From Tranzscheliella williamsii (taxonomy: Eukaryota; Basidiomycota; Ustilaginomycetes; Ustilaginales; Ustilaginaceae): a stretch of 27,220 nt of DNA. The translations under genes were made by a program, and so were the position numbers. Below, one piece after another: positions 11,101 to 18,944 of the stretch. The DNA is taken from the NCBI GenBank assembly GCA_023212725.1, contig JALBYF010000117.1, positions 1-27,220 of the forward strand. The letters are read 5' to 3'. The notes under the pieces are model-generated. The model did no database searches, was not told where the DNA came from, and was given only the letters and a program-made list of their open reading frames with translations. Every line of letters starts with the position of its first letter. Position 1 is the stretch's first letter.

Positions 11101-11179
11101 CAACACTAAAGATAGTGGAGCGCTTTGCCTTCTTGTCATCGTTGTAATGTGCCACCCACTCGGGCAGGATGAGAGACAT
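8156..11179 (-). CDS. hir1: HIR1/HIRA histone chaperone subunit
   Basis: Single-exon gene of 1007 residues. HIR1 is the WD-repeat subunit of the HIR complex, which deposits H3-H4 independently of replication, represses histone genes and works with the chaperone Asf1. About seven WD repeats fill residues 20-365, with clear cores IRIW, ALIWDLD, KVFIW, VKVW and VSVWV. The start MSLILPEWVAHY followed by IFSVAVHPD matches the family N-terminus. A disordered stretch follows, then the B domain at about residues 433-452, with TKDGKRRIRP, the Asf1-binding element. The C-terminal half (about 640-1007) carries the Hira domain, including PVSMLNLL at about 790-800 and a helical tail. Length and order match fungal HIR1 proteins, which are near 1000 residues. 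The absence of introns agrees with the other long genes here. Confidence 0.93.
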   Translation of the reverse strand: MSLILPEWVAHYNDDKKAKRSTIFSVAVHPDASRLATAGLDTKIRIWSTASILSESNEKQAGAHKLLSTLSRHTGSVLVVRWANSGRFLASGSDDTVALIWDLDPSGMGGGSFGSSEVNIESWRPYRRLAGHESDVVDLAWANDDEFIATVGLDSKVFIWSGTAFDRLRTIDGHQGFVKGVVFDPLGQYLATASDDKTVKVWRTSDWQLQTSITEPFLTSPSTAFFRRPSWSPDGSLLLCANAMSGPVFVASVVKRTNWTSDIYFVGHENAVVVTAFSPKIFVGFDGGTHSCVVALGSLDQSVSVWVTGLEQPVLVARDVFQRQVMDLSWSADGYTLYACSSDGTVAVFSLTPKIISDALSHERLSQSRDKHGVKNVRAVTASVGEARKVGTSDRPNVLQPRKAAQLATPSVTAVPPAGTASMHRPAVGRTGRLQQSITMTKDGKRRIRPTLIGEDPFPSLPAVTYTEQLQPSPAAATLQPSHLPAMRQVPGGTTTEGFEHTGIANGITGNGTSRNAVNGSLQASAVPSSIPSPHGQAATAAVMSLMPYVPVGLPFGIMPEGASPEDMMQFWTEFQQRFLRGKKRKVEEVERDIEDIEPLGKLQKGKSKAEIGRTLGGDTLRDPLGPKRTLRHAIEGTSGIIEAGVRKGVHLEVPEVSSVYRREEGGSTIEIRNFDESRPTEIARLDPSDKDRVEWIDFTPTAATLATTSYFFSAVALDDSSIIIYTARGRRLGNLLLDSACYRLESNGLVLMAITVSGLMYRWNIQSDKEIHRPVSMLNLLGDPTNLVSATVHANGSPVVILHTEKAYTFDNKKLCWVCISDGWWAEHSEAWDGRTRSRGTEASNRDPVRAIEAEINTLVVRRVHGDAQVGIQQESDDDETNPVEMSVPEDKKTDFDIAVTLRHLEARMLAATILDSPNEYKNYLTVYAKRIGEQGIKNQAEDLIKSLIGPIYHRSSRDHDDEWEPTVVGFDKRQLCGQVLQILAKPRNLTSLVQPYQEILASMKS

Positions 11180-11872
11180 AGTGTAGTGTGCGGCAGCAGA
11201 GACGATGCTAAAGACATGAGAGCATGCCCCTAACTCGGCGGGTGGGCGAGGTGTTTGCTGATCACGGCCGAGCTTGATCTGTCCTCCTTTACCTTATCCT
11301 TTTTGAAGGACCTTTAGCTTTCAAGACGGGCCTGAAACGGAAAGAAGGCTGTAGAATGGATTCACTGCACTGTTCTCTGGCCCAAGTAGGGCTTCGGCAC
11401 AATGCGACGGCGGTTGCCCAGCTTGCGCGTGATGCCAATGGGCTAATTATAGGTGGAAGATAGCTAGACAAATGCTCTCTCTACGATATCGGTTGATCCG
11501 ACACCGAAACTCAACTTAGCAACACATCCCAGCTAAGGATTCACAGATTCATGATTGTGATTCTTTGAGCTGCCCTGCAAGCTCAATATTTCACTCTAAC
11601 ACTCCTCTTTATAAAGTATGGAAGGTAGAGGCGATATCGTCATGGACAACATCCTTTTCTGCAGACCACGTTACATGTGGTGGCTGAGGTCAGGTGTATT
11701 GAAGTCGGTTTACATCTGCTACCAACCTGGATTTCGTTCTAAGAAGTCCCTAAAGGGCTCCCTTCACGATCTTCCGCGCTGGGAAAGCAGACATTTTAAA
11801 AAGAGACATACATACTGTCCAGTACTGTTGTACCCGGCAGCATGCAAACCAAATTGACCTGAGTGAGTTATC
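11180..11872. other. Intergenic region: HIR1 promoter and GH43 3' end
   Basis: This 693-bp stretch lies between the HIR1 start and the GH43 stop, both on the minus strand. A GATTC-rich run at 11538-11563 is listed as a repeat. A 79-codon plus-strand frame (11618-11857) is preceded by TATAAAG but shows no recognisable protein, and I do not call it. Confidence 0.5.
11538..11563. repeat. Short GATTCA / TGATTC repeat run
   Basis: GATTCA occurs at 11538 and 11546, followed directly by TGATTG and TGATTC. This gives 26 bases of near-iterated GATT units with mixed symmetry. It lies about 360 bp upstream of the HIR1 start. It may be a regulatory element or a small decayed repeat; one occurrence is not enough to decide. 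Confidence 0.25.
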
Positions 11873-13286
11873 CTAGTCCAAGCGATCCTTTAAGGTTTTA
11901 AAGAGTTTGCCGATCCTGGCGACGCTGTGGCCTTCGTGGGAGTGTTGCATCTCCGCTACGTTGCTGGCTTCATATTGATCGCCAAAATGATGGATATCGT
12001 CTTCATGTTCTGCGCCGAGGCGGAGACGTTTGCCGCAGTTTGGCCTAGAGGAGAGTCGAGGTGTACCATCCGGCGCAAATACGATTCTCTGAACGCACAT
12101 CTTTCGGTTTCCTTCTTCCTTCTCCAGCGCATGGAAGACGATGAAGTATTCGCCTTCAACGCCCTGTACCACGCAGGCCCCACCTGGACCCAATATATGC
12201 CTTGACCGGTCTGTCGCCAGAAAGGGGTGAGGAGGGCATTCGTAAGGCCCAAACAGGCCATTGCGCGAAATGGCGAACGATGTGGCGTAGGTATCCCTGG
12301 TAAACGTGCCGGAAGAGAAGAAGAGAAGATACGAGTTGCTAGGCCCGTGGTGGAACAGGTACGGAGCTTCCAACACTCCGCGTTGGTAGCCATGCTTGCA
12401 AGTCTGCAATGGATGCATATCTCCTACTAAGGAGAGTCCATCCGGAGCGAGTTCTGACAGCCACAATTGGGGATGCTCCGTGTACATCTTATCCCAGTCA
12501 GACTGTCGAGGAGGCATCCAACGTTTGGAGATTAAGGTCAGCGCTGTCAATGAGTTGAGGGCCACTTCCAAGGTCATTAACTCACTTTGTAGATCAAGTA
12601 ACGCTTCCCGCTTGCTGGATCCTCGAAAGGCTGCGGGTCTAGTGTTCCTTCATATTCGCCCTACAGTGTCGAAAGAGTCAACAAAAGACATCTAATGGAC
12701 TGGAATTCGGAGGACCTACCCTAGAGATCAACGGCCGGTCTGTAATCCACCGATAAGGACCCTTAGGATCTTTATCGGAATAGGCTACGCCAATGCACTG
12801 CTTTCTGTAGATGGCATCTTGGCAAGAGACGTACATGAGGTAGCCGCCTCTTCCCTGGGGTGCTTCCACCACCTCTGGGGCCCATAGGAATCCCTTGGTA
12901 AAGACGCAAGACCAACACATTAGGTTCAGCCCTGCGCAGCTCGGCCATGCCTAGCCTTAGCGTGGCTCACTCACATTTGCACCGGACTGGTAAGGCGGAA
13001 GTGGCCCAGGGAGACAGTCTAGCTCATGATGCGACCAGGAACAAAAGTCTTGCGACCATGAACACTGGATGTTTTTGTTATTGCCGTTTGTCGCAAAAGC
13101 ATACCATGTGTGAGAATTGCGGTCATAGAACACGCCTGGATCGGCAAAGTCATGCCCAGTAACTGGGAGAAGAAACGAAGGTGGGCAAGCCGAGTCAAGG
13201 TGGATAGCTGAGACGAAAGGATGGTGCCTTCACAGTTTATGAGACCTACCTGGGTTGGTATAGCCCAGATGAGGGTGGGCGGGCAT
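11873..13286 (-). CDS. Glycoside hydrolase family 43 protein (five exons)
   Basis: I assembled this gene from split frames: exons 13286-13250, 13162-12975, 12893-12720, 12660-12586 and 12502-11873. Introns are 87, 81, 59 and 83 bp, with donors GTAGGT, GTGAGT, GTAGGT and GTGAGT. All junctions keep frame, giving 367 residues. The reading contains the GH43 hallmarks of a five-bladed propeller glycosidase acting on arabinan, xylan or similar polymers. These are FADPGVF (general base Asp20), TWYAFATNG, FLWAPEVVEA, CIGVAYSD, LDPQPFED (Asp141, pKa modulator) and RGVLEAPYLF (general acid Glu203). No signal peptide is visible from the chosen start, which has a good ACCATG context and sits 12 codons before TGHDFADPG. 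In-frame ATGs at 13412 and 13463 would add 42 or 59 residues without making a clear signal. The last intron's acceptor is the least certain. Substrate specificity cannot be read from sequence alone. Confidence 0.86.
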
Positions 13287-14374
13287 GGTTGTGATCTCTA
13301 CCAACTGTCCGAAATGAACGAACAGCAGGGCTTGAGCGAATGCGTCTCGCAAAGGTGCGCAATGGACAACATTCGTCCAGACACCATTCCGGTTCGGAAG
13401 TCGCTTAGGCATCGCCCGATCCTCTTCGAATACGTCAAGGGAGATTGGCTGAAATGAGTACACATGACATTAATCGGCACGGTTTATCTCACCAACGGGA
13501 TAAGTCATGTATAGCATGTTCTATATTAGTATAATAAACCTAGTTACAATACTGGAAGAAGCGTAAGCGCCTAGGATCTTGGGACACATGCGCGTCTTAC
13601 GTACGTGTTAACGTGTTTCGAATGTCGTTCAAGGGGAAGCATCCGAAAAGAGAGCTCAATGAATATGAACCCGGCAAGAGCTGCAGGTCGTGCGTCAGTG
13701 GTAAGGAGGCTTTCACACGGCAATGACCGGTTGGTGCCCCGTTCACTCTAAACTGCATTGTCACACCTCAAGTCGCGACCTGTTCCGTCATCCTAACATT
13801 GTATCGGAAGATGGGAAGAGCCGGGCCAGATAAGCAGCATCAAGAGGAGTGATCAGCAGCCGTGTGCACACATCCCACACTTTCCACAGGAAAGGAACAA
13901 GGGAGACAAAACAGAAGAAGCATAGCAGAGCAGATATTCCCGGCGGTCAAAGGGAGATCTTTTCTCAAGTAGTAGTGATCCACGTTAGTACCTACTGTCG
14001 TTCCAAAACCAGATAGCCGGGGAATGCCGATGGATGGTAGTGTTATCACGAAGAGAAAAGTGCGATGAATGTGCTTAGCTTAGAATTTCTCAACCAACAT
14101 TAATGTGAGTGGTGTCTGACGCTTTCAACAGGTGATTGTGATTGCGCATGACCGGATTCAGCTGAGGTGCAGCTTGTTCAGCTTTCACCGTCCAATTCCC
14201 AGTCGAGCGCCGTACCCCGCAGATCATTCAAAGCGACGGTGCTCTTGCTAACAGCCCTTCCCTTCTTCCCCTCATCTACGAGTACGCCCCCGTAGCCCTC
14301 ACATCAGTTCATCTTGGGCCACATTAAGTTGTCTTCCTTTGTCTTTGGTCTTTTGGCCACCAAGCATTGCCATC
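13287..14374. other. Divergent promoter region between GH43 and acyl-CoA oxidase
   Basis: This 1.09-kb stretch lies between two divergent starts and must hold both promoters. An AT-rich patch lies at about 13515-13552. A CCAAT box lies at 14192-14196, about 180 bp before the oxidase start, and a pyrimidine-rich tract at about 14250-14282, a common fungal 5' feature. I did not find the CCTCGG motif used by fatty-acid regulators in ascomycetes. A 69-codon minus frame (13840-14049) has no protein character. Confidence 0.45.
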
Positions 14375-16731
14375 ATGTCGACCTGGTCAGATGACCTCAC
14401 CATGAGGACCATGGAGAAGGAGAGGGCAAACCCTCCTTTCGATGTTCGCAAGGTAGGTTTTCCTCGAATGGAGTTTGGACTCTCTCGGCATCCAGTATTG
14501 CTGCCTAGCATGTCCATGCGCGACCTTGCGATACAATCATCTGACGTTTGTTTTTATCCGTTAATAGATGTCGATCGAACACCATGGCAGCGAGAGCGAC
14601 CTGCTCAAGAAGGAGAAATTCATGCTGGAAGCCAGTCGAGATCCTGTTTTCTATTCGGCCGATATCTATGACCTTACAAAGGATGAGCTGAGGGAGCGAA
14701 CCATGCAACGCATCCAGCGACTGGCACACTATGTTACTGCCGAGTCTGTAGATGACTTTCAGAAGCGTATGGAGCTGATGTCTTTACTCGACCCTGGCCT
14801 CTGGACTCGCCTGGGTGTTCATTATGGCCTGTTTCTGGGCGCTATTCGGTCTGCCGCTACCCCAAACCAGTTTTCCTACTGGATGGAGAAAGGCGTCATC
14901 GCCTGCAAGGGGATGTTTGGCTGCTTTGGCATGACCGAACTGGCTCATGGAAGTAACGTAGCCGGCCTTGAAACTACGGCCCACTTCGATGACCGGACGG
15001 ATGAGTTTATCGTTCATACTCCAAATATCGGTGCTACGAAGTGGTGGATTGGTGGAGCTGCCCAGACCGCAACACACTGCGCTGTCTTCGCCCAACTCGT
15101 TGTCAGGGGCAAGCGACATGGTACAAAGACGTTCATCGTGCCCCTTCGAGATCCTGCCACATTTTCCCTCTTGCCTGGCATCAATATTGGCGATATTGGT
15201 AAAAAGATGGGACGGGATGGGATCGACAATGGGTACATCCAGTTCACTAATGTCCGCATCCCTCGAGCCTACATGCTGATGAAGCATACTCAGGTTACAC
15301 GTGACGGCGAGGTGCGGGAGCCGCCGCTTCAGCAGCTCACCTACGGCGCCCTCCTTCAGGGACGAACCGCCATGGTGGCCGACGCTGCCAACACTGCCAA
15401 AAAGGCGCTGACAATCTCTGTTCGGTATGCAGCCGCTCGAAGGCAGTTCAAAGCCGATTCCAAGGCTGAGCTAGAGACGCAAATCTTGGACTACCCGATC
15501 CATCAGCGGCGTCTGATGCCCTTGGTTGCACAAGCTGTTGCTTTTGGTTATACAGCGCTTGAACTGCAGCGGCTATTCGAAGAGACTTCGAGTGCCCTTG
15601 AGGCGCTTGAACCGGGTGATCCCAACCTCGATGCCACCATTGAAATGCTCAAAGAAACTCACGCAACCAGTGCCGGCCTCAAAGCGTTCTGTACCTGGGC
15701 GACACTGGAGACTATCGATAAATCCCGACACGCCTGCGGTGGTCATGGCTACTCTTCCTACAACGGTTTTGCTAACATGTATTCCGATTTTGCTGTCCAT
15801 TGCACTGTGAGTATGGGTAGTTGCGTTACCTGGCCCTCCCTTATGGCCATTTTGCTCACTTACTACCTTGTTCTTCCATTCCGTTATGGTAACGTAGTGG
15901 GAAGGAGATAATACTATTCTTTCCTTGCAAAGCGGCCGGTTCCTCATCCAAGCGTTTCAAGACGCTCTCGACGGGAAGAAGCTCAGCCCTGGCACCGGTT
16001 ACCTCAACAAGCTAGATGCCGTGCTCAGCGCCAAGTGTCCATCAAACGAGGCGCTCGACACGCTGGATGGGATCGACAAGGGCTGGGCCACTGTAGCCGC
16101 ACACGCTGTCAAGAAGGCGTCGGTGGACTACAACGCTTGTCTCAAGGCCGGGAAGAGCCGCGAGCAGGCGTTCGAGGACTGTTCACAGGTGCGCTACGTT
16201 GCTGCCAGTGTTCACACGAGCGGGTATATCTTCCGACAGTTCCGTGCTGCCGTCGAGCGTGTCGAGAAGAGCGATGATGGCGTCAGAGAGCATCTCGAGA
16301 TTTTGGCCAAGTTCTACGGGCTCTGGCAGATGGAAGAGAAGGCGGCCTTCTTCCTCAGGTCCGGTTGGCTCACCGCGGAGCAGCTTGACTACGCCTCGGC
16401 CAAGGTGACAGAGTACTGTGCCAAGACGCGGACCTTTGCCATCCCCCTCATCGACTCGTTCGCCATCTCGGACCACGTCCTGAACTCGCCGATCGGCCGA
16501 TATGACGGCGACATCTACCGAGAATACTTCCGCATGGTGCGCCGAAACAACCCGCAACTCAAGGAGCACCCGTACTTCGAGCGCCTCATCCGACCGTTCA
16601 TCGAGCGCGCCTCGCCAGAGCTTGAAGACTACGACGAGGCCATCGGCATCGATGACGAGATCGAAGAGATTAAGCAGGACCGAGAGGAAGCCGAAGCCGA
16701 CGCCAAAGCCGAAGCCGAGTCAAAGAAGTAG
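14375..16731 (+). CDS. Acyl-CoA oxidase (three exons)
   Basis: FAD enzyme that oxidises acyl-CoA to trans-2-enoyl-CoA and makes H2O2, the first step of peroxisomal beta-oxidation. Exons are 14375-14452, 14568-15806 and 15898-16731. Introns are 115 and 91 bp, with GTAGGT and GTGAGT donors, both phase 0. The product is 716 residues, a normal length. Visible blocks are FDVRK and DPVFYSADIYDLT near the N-terminus, then FGMTELAHGSNV (FAD/substrate region) and KWWIGGAA. IGKKMGRDGIDNG and CGGHGYSSYNG follow, then CTWEGDNTIL, which spans intron 2 and holds the expected catalytic base Glu441. The C-terminal ACOX domain covers about 460-670. The C-terminus is a charged tail ending AEAESKK, with no SKL-type PTS1 and no visible PTS2. 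Some fungal homologues are imported without PTS1, so peroxisomal location remains likely but is not shown by the sequence. Confidence 0.95.
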
Positions 16732-16989
16732 AAACAATTCTCCAGTCACAGTAGAATGCACCATCTAAGAGTTTCAGTCCTTTACCGATGTTGCCTCGTG
16801 GTCCCGTCGCCATCCTGCATCTTAATCTCGAACGCTAAAGCCCACTCGAGATAACCTTGTGTTTGGGTGCTGTGATGGGCGTCAGATATTGAAGGTGTTA
16901 TTCATACATTGTGAGCGGGCGCCAAGGGCCGGCCTGGCGGGTACACGGAGGACAGCGATCCGCATCTATGGCAGGCTGGTTTCAAGTTG
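16732..16989. other. Convergent intergenic gap (acyl-CoA oxidase and ERV46 3' ends)
   Basis: Only 258 bp separate the two stop codons, so the 3' untranslated regions of the two convergent genes must be short or overlap. No coding or RNA feature is seen. Confidence 0.5.
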
Positions 16990-18412
16990 TCACAAGAACT
17001 TGCCCGTCTTGGAAGCGAACCCGAGGCCTTCCCTGGTATGGTCGTCCCCGTGGTCCTGCAAACCGAGCCTGCGGCGCGAGTTGTAGATCAGGCTGTCCAG
17101 GATACCTGCAACGGTGAGGATGCCGCCGACGATGGCGCAGGTCGAGGTGAGGAAGTGGGCGAGCGACTGGCGGTGCTCGCTGTGGACCGTCTTGAGCGGC
17201 GAGATCTCGTAATTGAAGAAAACGCCGGGTACGCCCGCAAAGCCGTGCGAGATGTGGGCGCCGGAGCCCTCGCTGGAGAGTCCGGCGGCCGCCACCGCGT
17301 TGGCGCCCGGCGAGAGGTCGCGCTCGTAGCTGGTGGCGGAGTACTGCTGCGTCTTGAGCGGCTCGCCCGTCAGCGGCCGGAACTCGGTCGAGACCACCTT
17401 GAGAAAGTATTGGAACATGAATTGGCTTTGTGACGTGTGGGCGCGGACCCCCTCGAGCGGGTCCTTTACGCCGAGCCTATCCTTGATCGCCTGCTCCTTG
17501 GCGCTCGTGAGGCCATGGTATTCCTGTTCCGACCCGAAGCTGAACTGGTGGACGATGTGCCCGAAATCATGGTGCTCGGCGCCAGTGCCGGACAAGTACG
17601 GAACGAGATCGTGGATGTGCATGCTGTTCCGCTGGAACGCTTTGCCAGGCGACAGGTGGAAGCTGCCGACCACTTTGTTCACGTGAAGCTTGCCCGAGAT
17701 GCGGCATCCCTCCTTGTTCTGCTCCTTGATCTTCTCCGACCAGCCCTCCGCAACGCACTGGTCGACGTGATCAGGGTCGGTAAAGCTCCAGCCTTTGCGA
17801 ACATACGCCTCCCGTACCTCGTCACAACTGTTACAGCACCCGCTGGCCGGAGGCTGACCGCCGTAGCAGTCACCACAGTAGTCTTTGCCCTTGGTGCTTG
17901 CGATCTGTGCAGCCTCTCCCTTCAAGTTCTTCTTGCCGGGCGTCACGACCTTGCCGTCATGGCTGATTCGGGTCCGTTCGATGTCATGCTGAATATCGTT
18001 GACGTGCTCCCCGGAAATATCCATGACGTCGAGCGATAGCAGGTAGCACGGCACTCGAGGAAAGGTGATGTTCATGTTCACCGTAAGCTTCTCGCCTCTA
18101 GATCGGTCGACCTCCAAGGATGGTTTGAGATGCACGGTTCTGTAGTCGACGAATTCGCCGATGGTAAGGATCACGATCAGGCATGCGGAAATCAGTGTGA
18201 TGAGCGCACCCGCGTTGGTCCGGATGCGGACATCGTCCATCGTCTACACAAGGTGGGCAACAGCAGAGGAGGAGCAGAAGCGGAAGAAAGGTCGTTCTGC
18301 GGTCAGCAAAGACGCCACTACCAGTCGAGCGCTCGTGGGCCAAACGGTTACGACTCACCTTGGAGAAGGCATCGATGCCTCTCAGCTGACCGAAAACCCC
18401 GTTCTTCCCCAT
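16990..18412 (-). CDS. erv46: ERV46/ERGIC3, COPII/COPI cargo receptor subunit (two exons)
   Basis: Membrane protein cycling between ER and Golgi. With Erv41 it retrieves escaped ER-resident proteins. Exon 1 is 18412-18359 (18 codons, MGKNGV to IDAFSK) and exon 2 is 18243-16990. The 115-bp intron has donor GTGAGT and acceptor TGTGTAG. Joining gives the family N-terminus IDAFSK-TMDDVR and 435 residues. A first membrane segment lies at about 31-47 and a second at about 384-402, with a large lumenal domain between them and a cytosolic tail of about 33 residues ending GKFL. The lumenal domain has a cysteine-rich block (Cys141, 144, 154, 155, 158, with GCCNSC) that is typical of Erv46 and absent from Erv41. 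Other family blocks are GCRISG, LHVNKV and the HIHDLVPYLSG region. The minus-strand reading is supported over GC-rich plus-strand frames by these motifs. Confidence 0.95.
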
Positions 18413-18944
18413 CGTCAATCGTTCAACAGAGAGTGTGGGGCAGAAAGAAGGCCAGAGGAAGGTGATGTTCCCGGTCCAGCTTCAGCTCTATCTCGTCGAG
18501 AAGGCCGTGTCCCAAAGCGATGATTGGCGTTGCCAGCATTGTGATGAGCCTGCCTGCCGACCCTTCTTCCAGCGTGGAAACACGCTATTTCCGTTTGTGG
18601 GGGTCGTGCGGTTCATCTGGCGAACTACCCGTACGGGACTGAGTTTGTTAGAGCGTCGACTCGCCTAACAATCACTACAGATCCGACATTGGAAACGCGT
18701 TTCCACGCACCAATTCCAGCTTAGAAGAGAGGCACGATCTGGTGCGTAGAAATGCGTTTTCAGGTGTCTTCAAAATGCTAGTGATTGCCATTCGATGGTC
18801 GCCGGTTACCAAAGTTGCTTCAGTCGCATGCTCGGCAGTGCCATAGGGAAGCACCAGCAGGTCCTGGTTAGAACGACGATTAACTACACTTGGTATATGG
18901 GGAAAACGAAGTCGTGCGATGGCGTATTCCGCAGCTAACTTAAA
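18413..18944. other. Intergenic region: ERV46 promoter and Uds1-protein 3' end
   Basis: This 532-bp stretch holds the ERV46 upstream region and the 3' end of the long coiled-coil gene, both on the minus strand. Plus-strand frames overlapping it (for example 18435-18668) show no family features. I see no RNA gene or repeat. Confidence 0.5.

Noticed and set aside
11618..11857. 79-codon plus-strand frame preceded by TATAAAG
   Set aside because: The TATA string is directly beside the ATG, too close to be its promoter, and the product has no recognisable features.
13230..13463. 77-codon minus frame as an independent small gene
   Set aside because: Its 3' part is exon 1 of the GH43 gene. The frame is kept only as a possible N-terminal extension.
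16183..16569. 128-codon minus-strand frame inside acyl-CoA oxidase
   Set aside because: It is antisense to a conserved ACOX domain in a GC-rich region, where stop codons are rare by composition.
17437..18039. 200-codon plus-strand frame opposite ERV46
   Set aside because: It is a GC-rich shadow of the ERV46 exon. The minus strand carries the family motifs and membrane segments, and the plus frame has none.
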